Source: Myxococcales bacterium (lineage in GTDB: Bacteria > Myxococcota_A > UBA9160 > SMWR01). Taken from it: DNA of 7,319 nt. The notes beneath the pieces are model-generated. The model ran no database searches, was not told where the DNA came from, and saw only the letters and a program-made list of their open reading frames with translations. The position numbers and the translations under genes were made by a program. The stretch covers positions 1-7,319 of the forward strand of contig JACZXC010000139.1 of the NCBI GenBank assembly GCA_022571825.1, given 5' to 3'. This document shows, in pieces, positions 1 to 5,771 of the stretch (its first letter is position 1; each line of letters opens with the position of its first letter).

Positions 1-782
1 ATGGCGTGCAGTCGCGCAAGGGTTTCGTCCTGCTGACCGGTGAGGTGGGGACGGGGAAGACGACGCTGCTCCATGCTCTCCTGGGGCAGCTCGATGAATC
101 GACGAAGTCCGCCTTCATGTTCAATCCCAGCCTCGAGCCCTCCGACTTCTTTCGAGTTCTCTTCGACGAATTCGGCATCGGGATCCCGTGCCGGACCAAG
201 GCCGAGTATCTGCTGGCGCTGAATCAGTTTCTGATCGAGTGCCTCCAAGAGGGCAAGACAGTGGTCCTGATCCTGGACGAGGCCCAAAACCTCTCTCCGG
301 CGATGCTGGAGGAGGTGAGGCTGCTCTCGAACCTGGAGACCCCGACCTCGAAGCTGCTTCAGATCCTGCTGGTCGGGCAGCCCGAGTTGAGCGAGATGCT
401 GGACCGACCGGAGCTGCGACAGCTCCGGCAGCGGATCGTGCTGCGCCATCACCTCCAGCCCTTCACCGAGCGGGAGGTCGACGCGTACATCGACGAGCGT
501 CTCGGTCTCGCCGGCTATGAGGGAAAGGGTATTTTCAACCGCTCGGCGCGTCGCCGGATCTTCGAGGTCACCGGCGGGTCGCCTCGCCTGGTGAACGTCG
601 TGTGCGATTCGGCCCTGCTGGTGGGCTACGGGCGTGAGCAGCTGACCGTGGGCGGGGACGTCATCCGCGAGATCGCACGGGATCTCCGGCTTCCCGGAGT
701 GAGCAACGGCAGGGCAGCGGAGCCCGGCGAGATTCGCCCGGGCAAGAAGAACTGGTTCGGCCGATTCCGTCGGTCGGGGTAG
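1..782 (+). CDS. ExeA-like AAA ATPase of exosortase/EPS locus (5' partial)
   Basis: This is a P-loop ATPase of the ExeA/GspA-like group, closest in appearance to the 'XrtA/PEP-CTERM-associated ATPase' subfamily, and presumably a cytoplasmic ATPase serving polysaccharide assembly or export. Counting from the GTG at 6, Walker A (GEVGTGKT) is at residues 12-19, Walker B (VVLILDEAQN) at 86-95, a sensor-1-like ILLVGQPEL at 120-128, and an arginine-rich LRQRI at about 140-144. The reading frame is already open at the left edge, and the codons before 6 read G-V-Q-S-R-K-G-F, as in the interior of this family. The true start is therefore outside the window, and the GTG at 6 is probably an internal valine. 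The C-terminus is short, has no peptidoglycan-binding domain, and ends in a basic-aromatic tail (KKNWFGRFRRSG). The kinase gene follows after 20 bp. The family assignment is firm; its role in an exosortase system is inferred. Confidence 0.88.
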   Translation, partial: GVQSRKGFVLLTGEVGTGKTTLLHALLGQLDESTKSAFMFNPSLEPSDFFRVLFDEFGIGIPCRTKAEYLLALNQFLIECLQEGKTVVLILDEAQNLSPAMLEEVRLLSNLETPTSKLLQILLVGQPELSEMLDRPELRQLRQRIVLRHHLQPFTEREVDAYIDERLGLAGYEGKGIFNRSARRRIFEVTGGSPRLVNVVCDSALLVGYGREQLTVGGDVIREIARDLRLPGVSNGRAAEPGEIRPGKKNWFGRFRRSG

Positions 783-791
783 ACGCGCACT

Positions 792-795
792 AGGA
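792..795 (+). promoter_or_regulatory. Ribosome binding site of the kinase gene
   Basis: AGGA lies 7 nt before the ATG at 803. It supports that start, and so does the family-typical N-terminus (MAKVYDALRRAE) encoded directly after it. Confidence 0.55.
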
Positions 796-802
796 TCGCG
801 GA

Positions 803-1693
803 ATGGCAAAGGTCTATGATGCCCTGAGGCGGGCCGAGGCGGAACGCGCGCGCCGCGTCGGAAAGGGACCCCCGCCTGCACTCCAGGCCCTCGACCGGGT
901 CGGGAGGGCGCGGCCCGCCCCGGAGCGCCGGTGGAGCTGGAAGTTCTGGCAATGGAGACCCTGGCGGTGGAGACCCTGGCAGTGGAGGCCGTGGAAAGGG
1001 CGATGGCGGACGCGCCGCGACTCCACCGGATCCGGGAAGATCAACAAGCGACGCATCGCACTCCTGCAGCCGGAGTCGTACGTGGCGGAACAATATCGGG
1101 CGCTGCGCGTCCGGATCGACGCCATCGCCGCCCAGCGGCCGATCTGCACCCTGGCCCTGACCAGCGCCACGTCTGGCGAAGGCAAGACCACCGCGGCGAT
1201 CAACCTGGCGGTGGTCACCGCCATGAGCCTCGAACGGCGGGTCTTGCTGGTGGACTGCGACATGCGAAGGCCCAAGATCCACGAGGCCCTCGGGCTTCGA
1301 CCCGAGGCGGGGCTCGCCGAAGTACTCACCGACGCGGTCGACCTCGACGATGCGATCGTCAAGGTCGAAGGCGTGAATCTCGAGGTCCTGCCGGTGTGCA
1401 GGAGGCCCTCGAACCCCTCCGAGCTGCTCGGTTCGGCGAAGATGCGGGAATGCATCGAAGAGCTTGCGCGTCGCTACGATCGCGTGATTCTGGATACCCC
1501 CGCGGCGCTCGGACTTCCCGATTCCAAGACCGTTTGCGACCTGTGTGACGGTCTCCTCATGGTGGTTCGGGCGGACAAGACATCTCAGCAAGACTTGGAG
1601 ATGGTGCTGGACATGATGGATCGCCGCCGGCTGTTGGGATTGGTGCTGAACGGGGCCCACATGGATCAGGGACGGTACGGATACACGGCCTAG
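803..1693 (+). CDS. CpsD/CapB-type tyrosine autokinase (BY-kinase-like, exosortase-locus type)
   Basis: This 296-residue cytoplasmic protein resembles bacterial tyrosine kinases that control polysaccharide chain length and export. The N-terminus MAKVYDALRRAEAER is characteristic of the stand-alone kinases beside ExeA-like ATPases and fixes the start. The ATPase core follows: Walker A SATSGEGKTT at 121-130, Walker A' VLLVDCDMRRP at 147-157, and Walker B VILDTP at 228-233. Residue 234 is Ala where DTPP is usual. No membrane segment or Wzz domain is present, so a separate Wzz-like partner is expected, and none is in the window. Between the N-terminal helix and the core lies a very basic Trp-rich linker (about residues 44-72), built from three W-x-W-R-P repeats. 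The C-terminal tail holds only two tyrosines (Y292 and Y294 in GRYGYTA), whereas classical BY-kinases carry a longer Tyr cluster. Family membership is secure. Kinase activity is inferred; a MinD-like ATPase regulator without kinase activity is an alternative. Confidence 0.88.
   Translation: MAKVYDALRRAEAERARRVGKGPPPALQALDRVGRARPAPERRWSWKFWQWRPWRWRPWQWRPWKGRWRTRRDSTGSGKINKRRIALLQPESYVAEQYRALRVRIDAIAAQRPICTLALTSATSGEGKTTAAINLAVVTAMSLERRVLLVDCDMRRPKIHEALGLRPEAGLAEVLTDAVDLDDAIVKVEGVNLEVLPVCRRPSNPSELLGSAKMRECIEELARRYDRVILDTPAALGLPDSKTVCDLCDGLLMVVRADKTSQQDLEMVLDMMDRRRLLGLVLNGAHMDQGRYGYTA
947..991 (+). repeat. Three 15-bp in-frame tandem repeats coding W-(Q/R)-W-R-P
   Basis: The units at 947-961, 962-976 and 977-991 read TGGCAATGGAGACCC, TGGCGGTGGAGACCC and TGGCAGTGGAGGCCG. 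They encode WQWRP, WRWRP and WQWRP, and a degenerate fourth unit starts with TGG at 992 (WKGRW). Unit length is a multiple of three, so gain or loss of a copy would keep the kinase frame. Ten tryptophans fall within residues 44-68 of the protein. Confidence 0.9.
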
Positions 1694-1703
1694 ACCACCC
1701 CGC

Positions 1704-1719
1704 CGCGCCGAGGGGCGCG
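1704..1719 (+). other. Short GC stem-loop in the gap after the kinase gene
   Basis: CGCGCC (1704-1709) and GGCGCG (1714-1719) pair perfectly around a GAGG loop, 10 nt after the kinase stop codon. No U-run follows, so it is not a standard Rho-independent terminator. It could be an mRNA end-stabilising or processing element, or a chance pairing in GC-rich DNA. The rest of the 82-bp gap (1694-1775) shows no convincing -35/-10 pair; a GAGG at 1762-1765, 10 nt before the next ATG, may be the ribosome binding site. Confidence 0.35.
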
Positions 1720-1775
1720 ACGTCATCACAACCCGACCCAATTCCCCAGAGGAAAGGAAGCGAGGCGACCCACCG

Positions 1776-2855
1776 ATGGAGGGGCTGAACGCGCTGATAC
1801 CGCTGGGAGTGGCCGTCGCCGTGACCGGCCTTGCGACGCCGCTGGTGTCGCGGCTGGCCCGCTCCCTCCAGGTCGTCGACCGGCCCAACGATCGCGGCGC
1901 GAGCGTTCGGCCGGGCATGCCCCTCCTGGGGGGGCTGGCGGTTGCCTTGGGCTTCGGGGCGGGTCTCTGGGTCGCCCTCGCGCTGTTGGTGGAGGACCTC
2001 GCCACCGCCGAGCACCTCAAGGGTCTGGGATTGGGCGCCGTCCTGATTCTCGGACTGGGCGTCGTCGATGACCGCGCGGGCCTTTCCGCGTGGCCGAAGT
2101 TCCTGGTGCAGATCCTCGCCGCGTCGATTGCGATCTCCTACGGATTTCGGCTCGGGCACCTGACCGACCCCATCTCGCTCGCGAGCTGGCATCTTCCGAT
2201 CGCACTCGTATGGGTTGTCTCGGCGCTATGGATCGTCGGGATCACCAACGCGCTCAATCTGACGGATGGCCTCGATGGCCTGGCGACGGGGGTCGGTGCC
2301 ATCATCGGGGCAACCCTGACGATGATTGCGTGGCAGGCGAATCAGCCCGTGGGCATGTGTATCGGGATCGCGTTGCTGGGATCGCTGATCGGCTTTCTTC
2401 CCTTCAACTTCGCTCCGGCTCGGATCTTCCTGGGCGATACGGGCTCGCTGTTCATCGGCTACATCCTCGCGCTCCTGGCCTTGGAGGGGTACCGACAGTT
2501 ATCCCTGCTGACCTTCGTCGTGCCGTTGCTGGCCCTCGCGCTTCCCATCCTCGACACGGGGCTCTCGATCGTGCGCCGGATCCGTCTCGGCGCTCCGATC
2601 TTCACCGCCGACCGGCTGCACATGCACCACCGGTTGTTGGCGTCGGAAGGGACACCGCGGCGAGCCGTTCTACAGTTCTATTTCCTGACAGCGTGTTTCT
2701 GCCTGATCGCGGTTTCATTCACCCGGCTACAGGGCTGGGCGGCGGCCCTCTTTCTGGCAGCGGTCGGGGTTCTCACGGTACGCCTGCTCCTGAATCTGGG
2801 GGCCCTCTCGACCGAGGGAGACGAGGCCGGGCCACCGGCGGAGAGGGAACCATGA
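1776..2855 (+). CDS. MraY/WecA-family polyprenyl-phosphate sugar-1-phosphate transferase
   Basis: This 359-residue polytopic membrane enzyme (glycosyltransferase family 4 in Pfam terms) should transfer a sugar-1-phosphate, commonly GlcNAc-1-P or a related HexNAc-1-P, from UDP-sugar to undecaprenyl phosphate, starting a lipid-linked glycan. The family motifs are all present: VDRPNDR at 34-40 followed by PLLGG, the DD pair in GVVDDR (98-99), NALNLTDGLDGLATG at 158-172, FLGDTGS at 218-224, and DRLHMHHRLL at 279-288 in the cytoplasmic loop. Many hydrophobic segments surround them, about ten or eleven by eye. The acidic C-terminal tail (about 345-359) follows the last membrane segment. ATG 1776 is the first start codon in frame after the gap and opens directly into a hydrophobic helix. 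The next gene overlaps by 4 nt. It is WecA/TagO-like rather than MraY (no lipid II genes nearby); the exact sugar cannot be read from the sequence. Confidence 0.93.
   Translation: MEGLNALIPLGVAVAVTGLATPLVSRLARSLQVVDRPNDRGASVRPGMPLLGGLAVALGFGAGLWVALALLVEDLATAEHLKGLGLGAVLILGLGVVDDRAGLSAWPKFLVQILAASIAISYGFRLGHLTDPISLASWHLPIALVWVVSALWIVGITNALNLTDGLDGLATGVGAIIGATLTMIAWQANQPVGMCIGIALLGSLIGFLPFNFAPARIFLGDTGSLFIGYILALLALEGYRQLSLLTFVVPLLALALPILDTGLSIVRRIRLGAPIFTADRLHMHHRLLASEGTPRRAVLQFYFLTACFCLIAVSFTRLQGWAAALFLAAVGVLTVRLLLNLGALSTEGDEAGPPAEREP
2843..2848 (+). promoter_or_regulatory. Ribosome binding site of gmd
   Basis: GAGGGA inside the end of the upstream transferase gene, with the GAGG core 5 nt before ATG 2852. 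It decides the gmd start: the frame is open far upstream (to about 2090), but only from 2852 does the protein match the dehydratase family. Confidence 0.6.
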
Positions 2856-3853
2856 GGGAAGGAGTCGCTCTCATCACCGGGATCACCGGCCAGGATGGCT
2901 CGTACCTGGCGGAGTACCTGCTCGACAAGGGCTACGAAGTTCACGGGATGGTGCGCCGTTCGAGCACCGAGTCCTTCGAGCGGATCGCCCATCTGCGGGA
3001 TCGGCTTCAGGTGCACCAGGCGGATCTCCTGGATCAGAGTTCCCTGGTCGGCCTGCTTCGCGACGTGGCGCCGATCGAAGTCTACAACCTGGCGGCCCAG
3101 TCCTTTGTCCCCACCAGCTGGGTACAGCCATCTCTCACCGGCGAGTTTACCGCTCTCGGCGTTACGCGTATGCTGGATGCGGTCCGACTCGTCGAACCCG
3201 AGGCCCGTTTCTACCAGGCGTCGAGCTCCGAGATGTTCGGAAAAACCCGCGAGGTTCCGCAGCACGAGACGACGCCGTTCTATCCCCGCAGTCCCTACGC
3301 CGTGGCCAAGGTCTATGGCCACTGGATCACGGTGAACTACCGGGAGAGCTATGGCCTGTTCGCGGTCTCCGGAATCTTGTTCAACCACGAGTCGCCGCGG
3401 CGCGGTCGCGAATTCGTGACTCGCAAGATCACCGAGGCGGCGGCGCGCATCAAACTCGGATTGGCGGATTCACTTCGCCTGGGCAACCTGGATTCGAAGC
3501 GCGATTGGGGCTACGCGAAGGAGTACGTAGAGGCCATGTGGCAGATGCTGCAAGCCACCAAGGCCACCGACTACGTCATCGGAACCGGGATTCACCACTC
3601 GGTGCGCCAATGCGTGGAGTTCGCGTTTCGCCACGTGGATCTCGACCCCGATGACTTTGTTCGAACCGATCCGAAACTGATTCGCCCCGCCGAGGTCGAT
3701 TCGCTGCTGGCGGATCCCACCCGGGCGCGAGAGGATCTCGGCTGGACCTCGCGGATGACCTTCGAGGAGCTGATTCACCTGATGGTGGAAGCGGATCTCG
3801 AGCAGCAGGAGCGACTCAGCGGGCGGCGGCGGGGGCGGGGAGCCTCGCGGTGA
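2852..3853 (+). CDS. gmd: GDP-mannose 4,6-dehydratase
   Basis: This 333-residue extended SDR should convert GDP-D-mannose to GDP-4-keto-6-deoxy-D-mannose, the precursor of GDP-fucose, GDP-rhamnose, GDP-perosamine and related sugars. The N-terminal GITGQDGSYLAEYLL (10-24) is the family's NADP-binding signature. SSSEMFG (124-130) carries the catalytic Ser and Glu, and SPYAVAK gives the Y149/K153 pair. LFNHESPRRGREFVTRKI (177-194) and NLDSKRDWGYAKEYVEAMW (212-230) are hallmark substrate-pocket segments. The start at ATG 2852 overlaps the preceding stop as ATGA and places the Rossmann strand directly at the N-terminus. After the conserved end (about residue 316) there is an Arg/Gly-rich tail (SGRRRGRGASR) whose coding sequence also holds the next gene's ribosome binding site. 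The GDP-mannose would come from the manC product in the same run. No reductase or aminotransferase for its product is in the window. Confidence 0.96.
   Translation: MREGVALITGITGQDGSYLAEYLLDKGYEVHGMVRRSSTESFERIAHLRDRLQVHQADLLDQSSLVGLLRDVAPIEVYNLAAQSFVPTSWVQPSLTGEFTALGVTRMLDAVRLVEPEARFYQASSSEMFGKTREVPQHETTPFYPRSPYAVAKVYGHWITVNYRESYGLFAVSGILFNHESPRRGREFVTRKITEAAARIKLGLADSLRLGNLDSKRDWGYAKEYVEAMWQMLQATKATDYVIGTGIHHSVRQCVEFAFRHVDLDPDDFVRTDPKLIRPAEVDSLLADPTRAREDLGWTSRMTFEELIHLMVEADLEQQERLSGRRRGRGASR
3837..3842 (+). promoter_or_regulatory. Ribosome binding site of the UDP-glucuronate epimerase gene, in a G-rich tract
   Basis: GGGGAG with the GGAG core 7 nt before the GTG at 3850. It decides this GTG start. 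It is the 3' end of a 22-nt G-rich tract (3821-3842) that codes for the Arg/Gly tail of Gmd. Confidence 0.55.
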
Positions 3854-4818
3854 ACCGCGGGTTGGAGAAGCGCCGCATTCTGGTCACCGGCGCGGCGGGA
3901 TTCATCGGATCGACCCTGGTCGACCGGCTGCTGGCCGACGATTTCGAGGTCGTCGGTTTCGATTCCTTCGATCCCTTCTACCCGGAGGCAGAGAAACGCA
4001 GGAATCTGAAGGGCGCTCTGGCACACCCGGGTTTCCGTCTGGTTCGCGGTGATATCCGCGACGCCGCGGCGGTGGATGCGCTCTTCGCCGAGAGCCACTT
4101 CCAGAAGGTGATTCACCTCGCCGCCCTCGCGGGGGTGGGACCGAGTCTCGAGCGACCGGTGATCTATGCGGACGTCAACGTACGCGGCACTTCGGTTCTC
4201 CTCGATGCCGCCGTGCGCCATGGCAAGCCGGCCTTCGTACTCGCTTCCTCGTCATCGGTCTACGGGGAGCGTTCCGACGGCCCGTTCTCGGAGGGCGACC
4301 CGGTCGAACGCCCGATCTCGCCGTATGCTGCCACGAAACGCGCGGCCGAGCTGATGGCTCATAGTTTCCACCACGCCCGCTCTCTGCCGGTGACGTGCGT
4401 GCGGATTTTTACCGCCTACGGACCTCGCCAGCGCCCCGATCTCGCGATCCGCCTGTTCGCGGAGCGGATGGTCGCGGGATCTCCGATTCCCGTGTACGGC
4501 GACGGGTCGAGCCTGCGGGACTTCACGTACGTCGACGACATCGTCGACGGGCTGATCCGAACCCTGGACGTGGACCTCGGCTTCGCCATCTTGAATCTGG
4601 GAGCGGGTCGTCGAGTCTCGGTCCTCGAAATCGTGAACCTCCTGGAGCAGGCCCTGGGGACGACGGCCCAGGTCGAGTGGCTGCCGAATCGCCCGGGCGA
4701 CGTCTCGCGTACCTGGGCCGATATTTCAGCCGCCCGCGACGCGCTCGGCTATGCGCCTCGTGTCTCTCTGGAACAGGGCATCCCCCGTTTCGCGCGTTGG
4801 TTGAGGGAACGCGGGTGA
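3850..4818 (+). CDS. NAD-dependent epimerase, UDP-glucuronate 4-epimerase-like
   Basis: This 322-residue extended SDR most likely interconverts UDP-glucuronate and UDP-galacturonate in the cytoplasm. Visible motifs are GAAGFIG (14-20, NAD binding), the segment DSFDPFYPEAEKRRNL (38-53) and HLAALAGVGPSLERP (89-103), both characteristic of the glucuronate-epimerase branch, then SSSSVYG (133-139) with the catalytic Ser, and SPYAATK giving Y159/K163. YGPRQRPDLAI and GDGSSLRDFTYVDD are the usual sugar-nucleotide-binding segments. GTG 3850 overlaps the gmd stop as GTGA and has a good ribosome binding site. No UDP-glucose dehydrogenase is in the window to make the substrate. Because it directly follows gmd, a GDP-4-keto-6-deoxymannose reductase role was considered, but the sequence fits the glucuronate-epimerase branch better. 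Exact substrate is uncertain. Confidence 0.85.
   Translation: MNRGLEKRRILVTGAAGFIGSTLVDRLLADDFEVVGFDSFDPFYPEAEKRRNLKGALAHPGFRLVRGDIRDAAAVDALFAESHFQKVIHLAALAGVGPSLERPVIYADVNVRGTSVLLDAAVRHGKPAFVLASSSSVYGERSDGPFSEGDPVERPISPYAATKRAAELMAHSFHHARSLPVTCVRIFTAYGPRQRPDLAIRLFAERMVAGSPIPVYGDGSSLRDFTYVDDIVDGLIRTLDVDLGFAILNLGAGRRVSVLEIVNLLEQALGTTAQVEWLPNRPGDVSRTWADISAARDALGYAPRVSLEQGIPRFARWLRERG
4803..4808 (+). promoter_or_regulatory. Ribosome binding site of the second epimerase gene
   Basis: GAGGGA inside the end of the preceding gene, with the GAGG core 8 nt before GTG 4815. It repeats the GAGGGAAC context seen before gmd. The downstream frame is open far upstream, so this site and the ATPase-like Rossmann start of the protein define where translation begins. 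Confidence 0.55.
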
Positions 4819-5771
4819 CGGGACCGGGAAGGGGACGCAGGGCGCTGGTCACGGGTGGTGCGGGTTTCATCGGGAGCCACCTGGCGGAGGCGCTCGTGAA
4901 CGCGGGCTGGTCCGTGGCGGTTCTCGACGACTTCTCGACCGGACGGGAGGCAAACCTGGCCCGGTTGCGCGGCCGGATCGATCTGATCCGGGGTGACGTG
5001 TGCGACCTGGACGCGGTGGCGAAGGCCATCGAGGCCGCCGAGGTGGTTTTTCATCAGGCGGCGGTCCCATCGGTGGCGCTCAGCATCGCCGAGCCGCTGC
5101 GCACCCATCGCGTGAACCTGGAGGGCACCGTGCAGCTGCTCGACGCCTCGCGGAAGAACGGCGTCCGCCGATTTCTTTTCGCGTCGTCAGCAGCGGTTTA
5201 CGGTGATGGGGACGGCAGACCCGTGTCGGAGGCCGCGCCCTTGTCACCCGGTTCACCCTACGGCCTTCACAAGGTCTCCGGAGAGATGTACTGCCGGCAG
5301 TACGCCATGCACTACGGGCTGGAGTCGGTGGTGCTGCGCTATTTCAACGTCTTTGGCCCGCGCCAGTCTCCCAAGGGCGAGTATGCGGCGGTCATCCCGC
5401 GTTTCGCCTCTGCCTGCGTCGAGGGCGAGGCGCCCCGCATCTACGGTGACGGCGAGCAGACGCGGGACTTCATCTATGTCGACGACGTGGTCCGGGCGAA
5501 TCTTCTCGCCGCCGACGCGAGAGGAGCGGAGGGCGCGATCCTGAACGTGGCGACGGGACGCCCGACCAATCTCCTCGAGCTGCTGGAAACTCTTCGCGAC
5601 CTGACCGGTGCACGAACCGAAGCGAAGCATGAGCCGGCGGTGAAAGGCGACGCGCGCTTCAGCCTGGCCGCGGTCGCCCGGGCTTGCGAAGTACTGGGCT
5701 TTCGGCCGCAGGTCGATCTGCGCGAGGGCCTGCGTCGCATGGTCGCGGGCGCGGCGGCAGCCCGCTCATGA
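4815..5771 (+). CDS. NAD-dependent UDP-hexose 4-epimerase (GalE/WbpP-like)
   Basis: This 318-residue extended SDR should interconvert gluco- and galacto-configured UDP-sugars. Motifs are LVTGGAGFIGSHLAE (11-25, NAD binding), FHQAAVPSV (79-87), SSAAVYGD (124-131, catalytic Ser), SPYGLHK giving Y149/K153, and LRYFNVFGPRQSPKGEY (174-190). The last is followed by AAVIPRF, a signature shared with WbpP-type UDP-GlcNAc/UDP-GlcNAcA epimerases. GDGEQTRDFIYVDDVVRANL (211-230) is the conserved sugar-nucleotide segment, and LREGLRRM lies near the end. GTG 4815 overlaps the previous stop as GTGA; the open frame further upstream is only a shadow of the preceding gene. The AAVIPRF signature favours UDP-GlcNAc or UDP-GlcNAcA over UDP-Glc, but the choice cannot be made from motifs alone. 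It belongs to the same superfamily as the preceding gene but to a different branch. Confidence 0.86.
   Translation: MTGPGRGRRALVTGGAGFIGSHLAEALVNAGWSVAVLDDFSTGREANLARLRGRIDLIRGDVCDLDAVAKAIEAAEVVFHQAAVPSVALSIAEPLRTHRVNLEGTVQLLDASRKNGVRRFLFASSAAVYGDGDGRPVSEAAPLSPGSPYGLHKVSGEMYCRQYAMHYGLESVVLRYFNVFGPRQSPKGEYAAVIPRFASACVEGEAPRIYGDGEQTRDFIYVDDVVRANLLAADARGAEGAILNVATGRPTNLLELLETLRDLTGARTEAKHEPAVKGDARFSLAAVARACEVLGFRPQVDLREGLRRMVAGAAAARS

Noticed and set aside
953..994. WRPW motif as a Groucho/TLE-recruiting signal
   Set aside because: That motif acts at the C-terminus of eukaryotic Hairy-type repressors. Here it is internal in a bacterial protein and arises from the pentapeptide repeat.
931..1548. 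Alternative-frame ORF with an ETLAV repeat within the kinase gene
   Set aside because: The repeat is simply the 15-bp tandem array read in another frame; the frame with Walker motifs is the coding one.
1704..1719. Rho-independent terminator after the kinase gene
   Set aside because: The stem is only 6 bp and is followed by ACGTCATCACAAC, not a U-run.
626..2020. Long open frame on the - strand (464 codons)
   Set aside because: It lies antisense to the ATPase end, the whole kinase gene and the start of the transferase, and its translation is low-complexity Arg/Pro/Gly-rich with no family motif. Long antisense frames are expected in GC-rich DNA.
2090..2851. Open frame upstream of gmd that would add 254 residues to the dehydratase
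   Set aside because: This part overlaps the membrane transferase in another frame and shows no motif. The dehydratase Rossmann signature begins just after ATG 2852, which has its own ribosome binding site.
4395..4814. Open frame upstream of the second epimerase that would add 140 residues
   Set aside because: It is a shadow of the preceding epimerase gene. The NAD-binding motif sits about 12 residues after GTG 4815, as expected for a full-length SDR.
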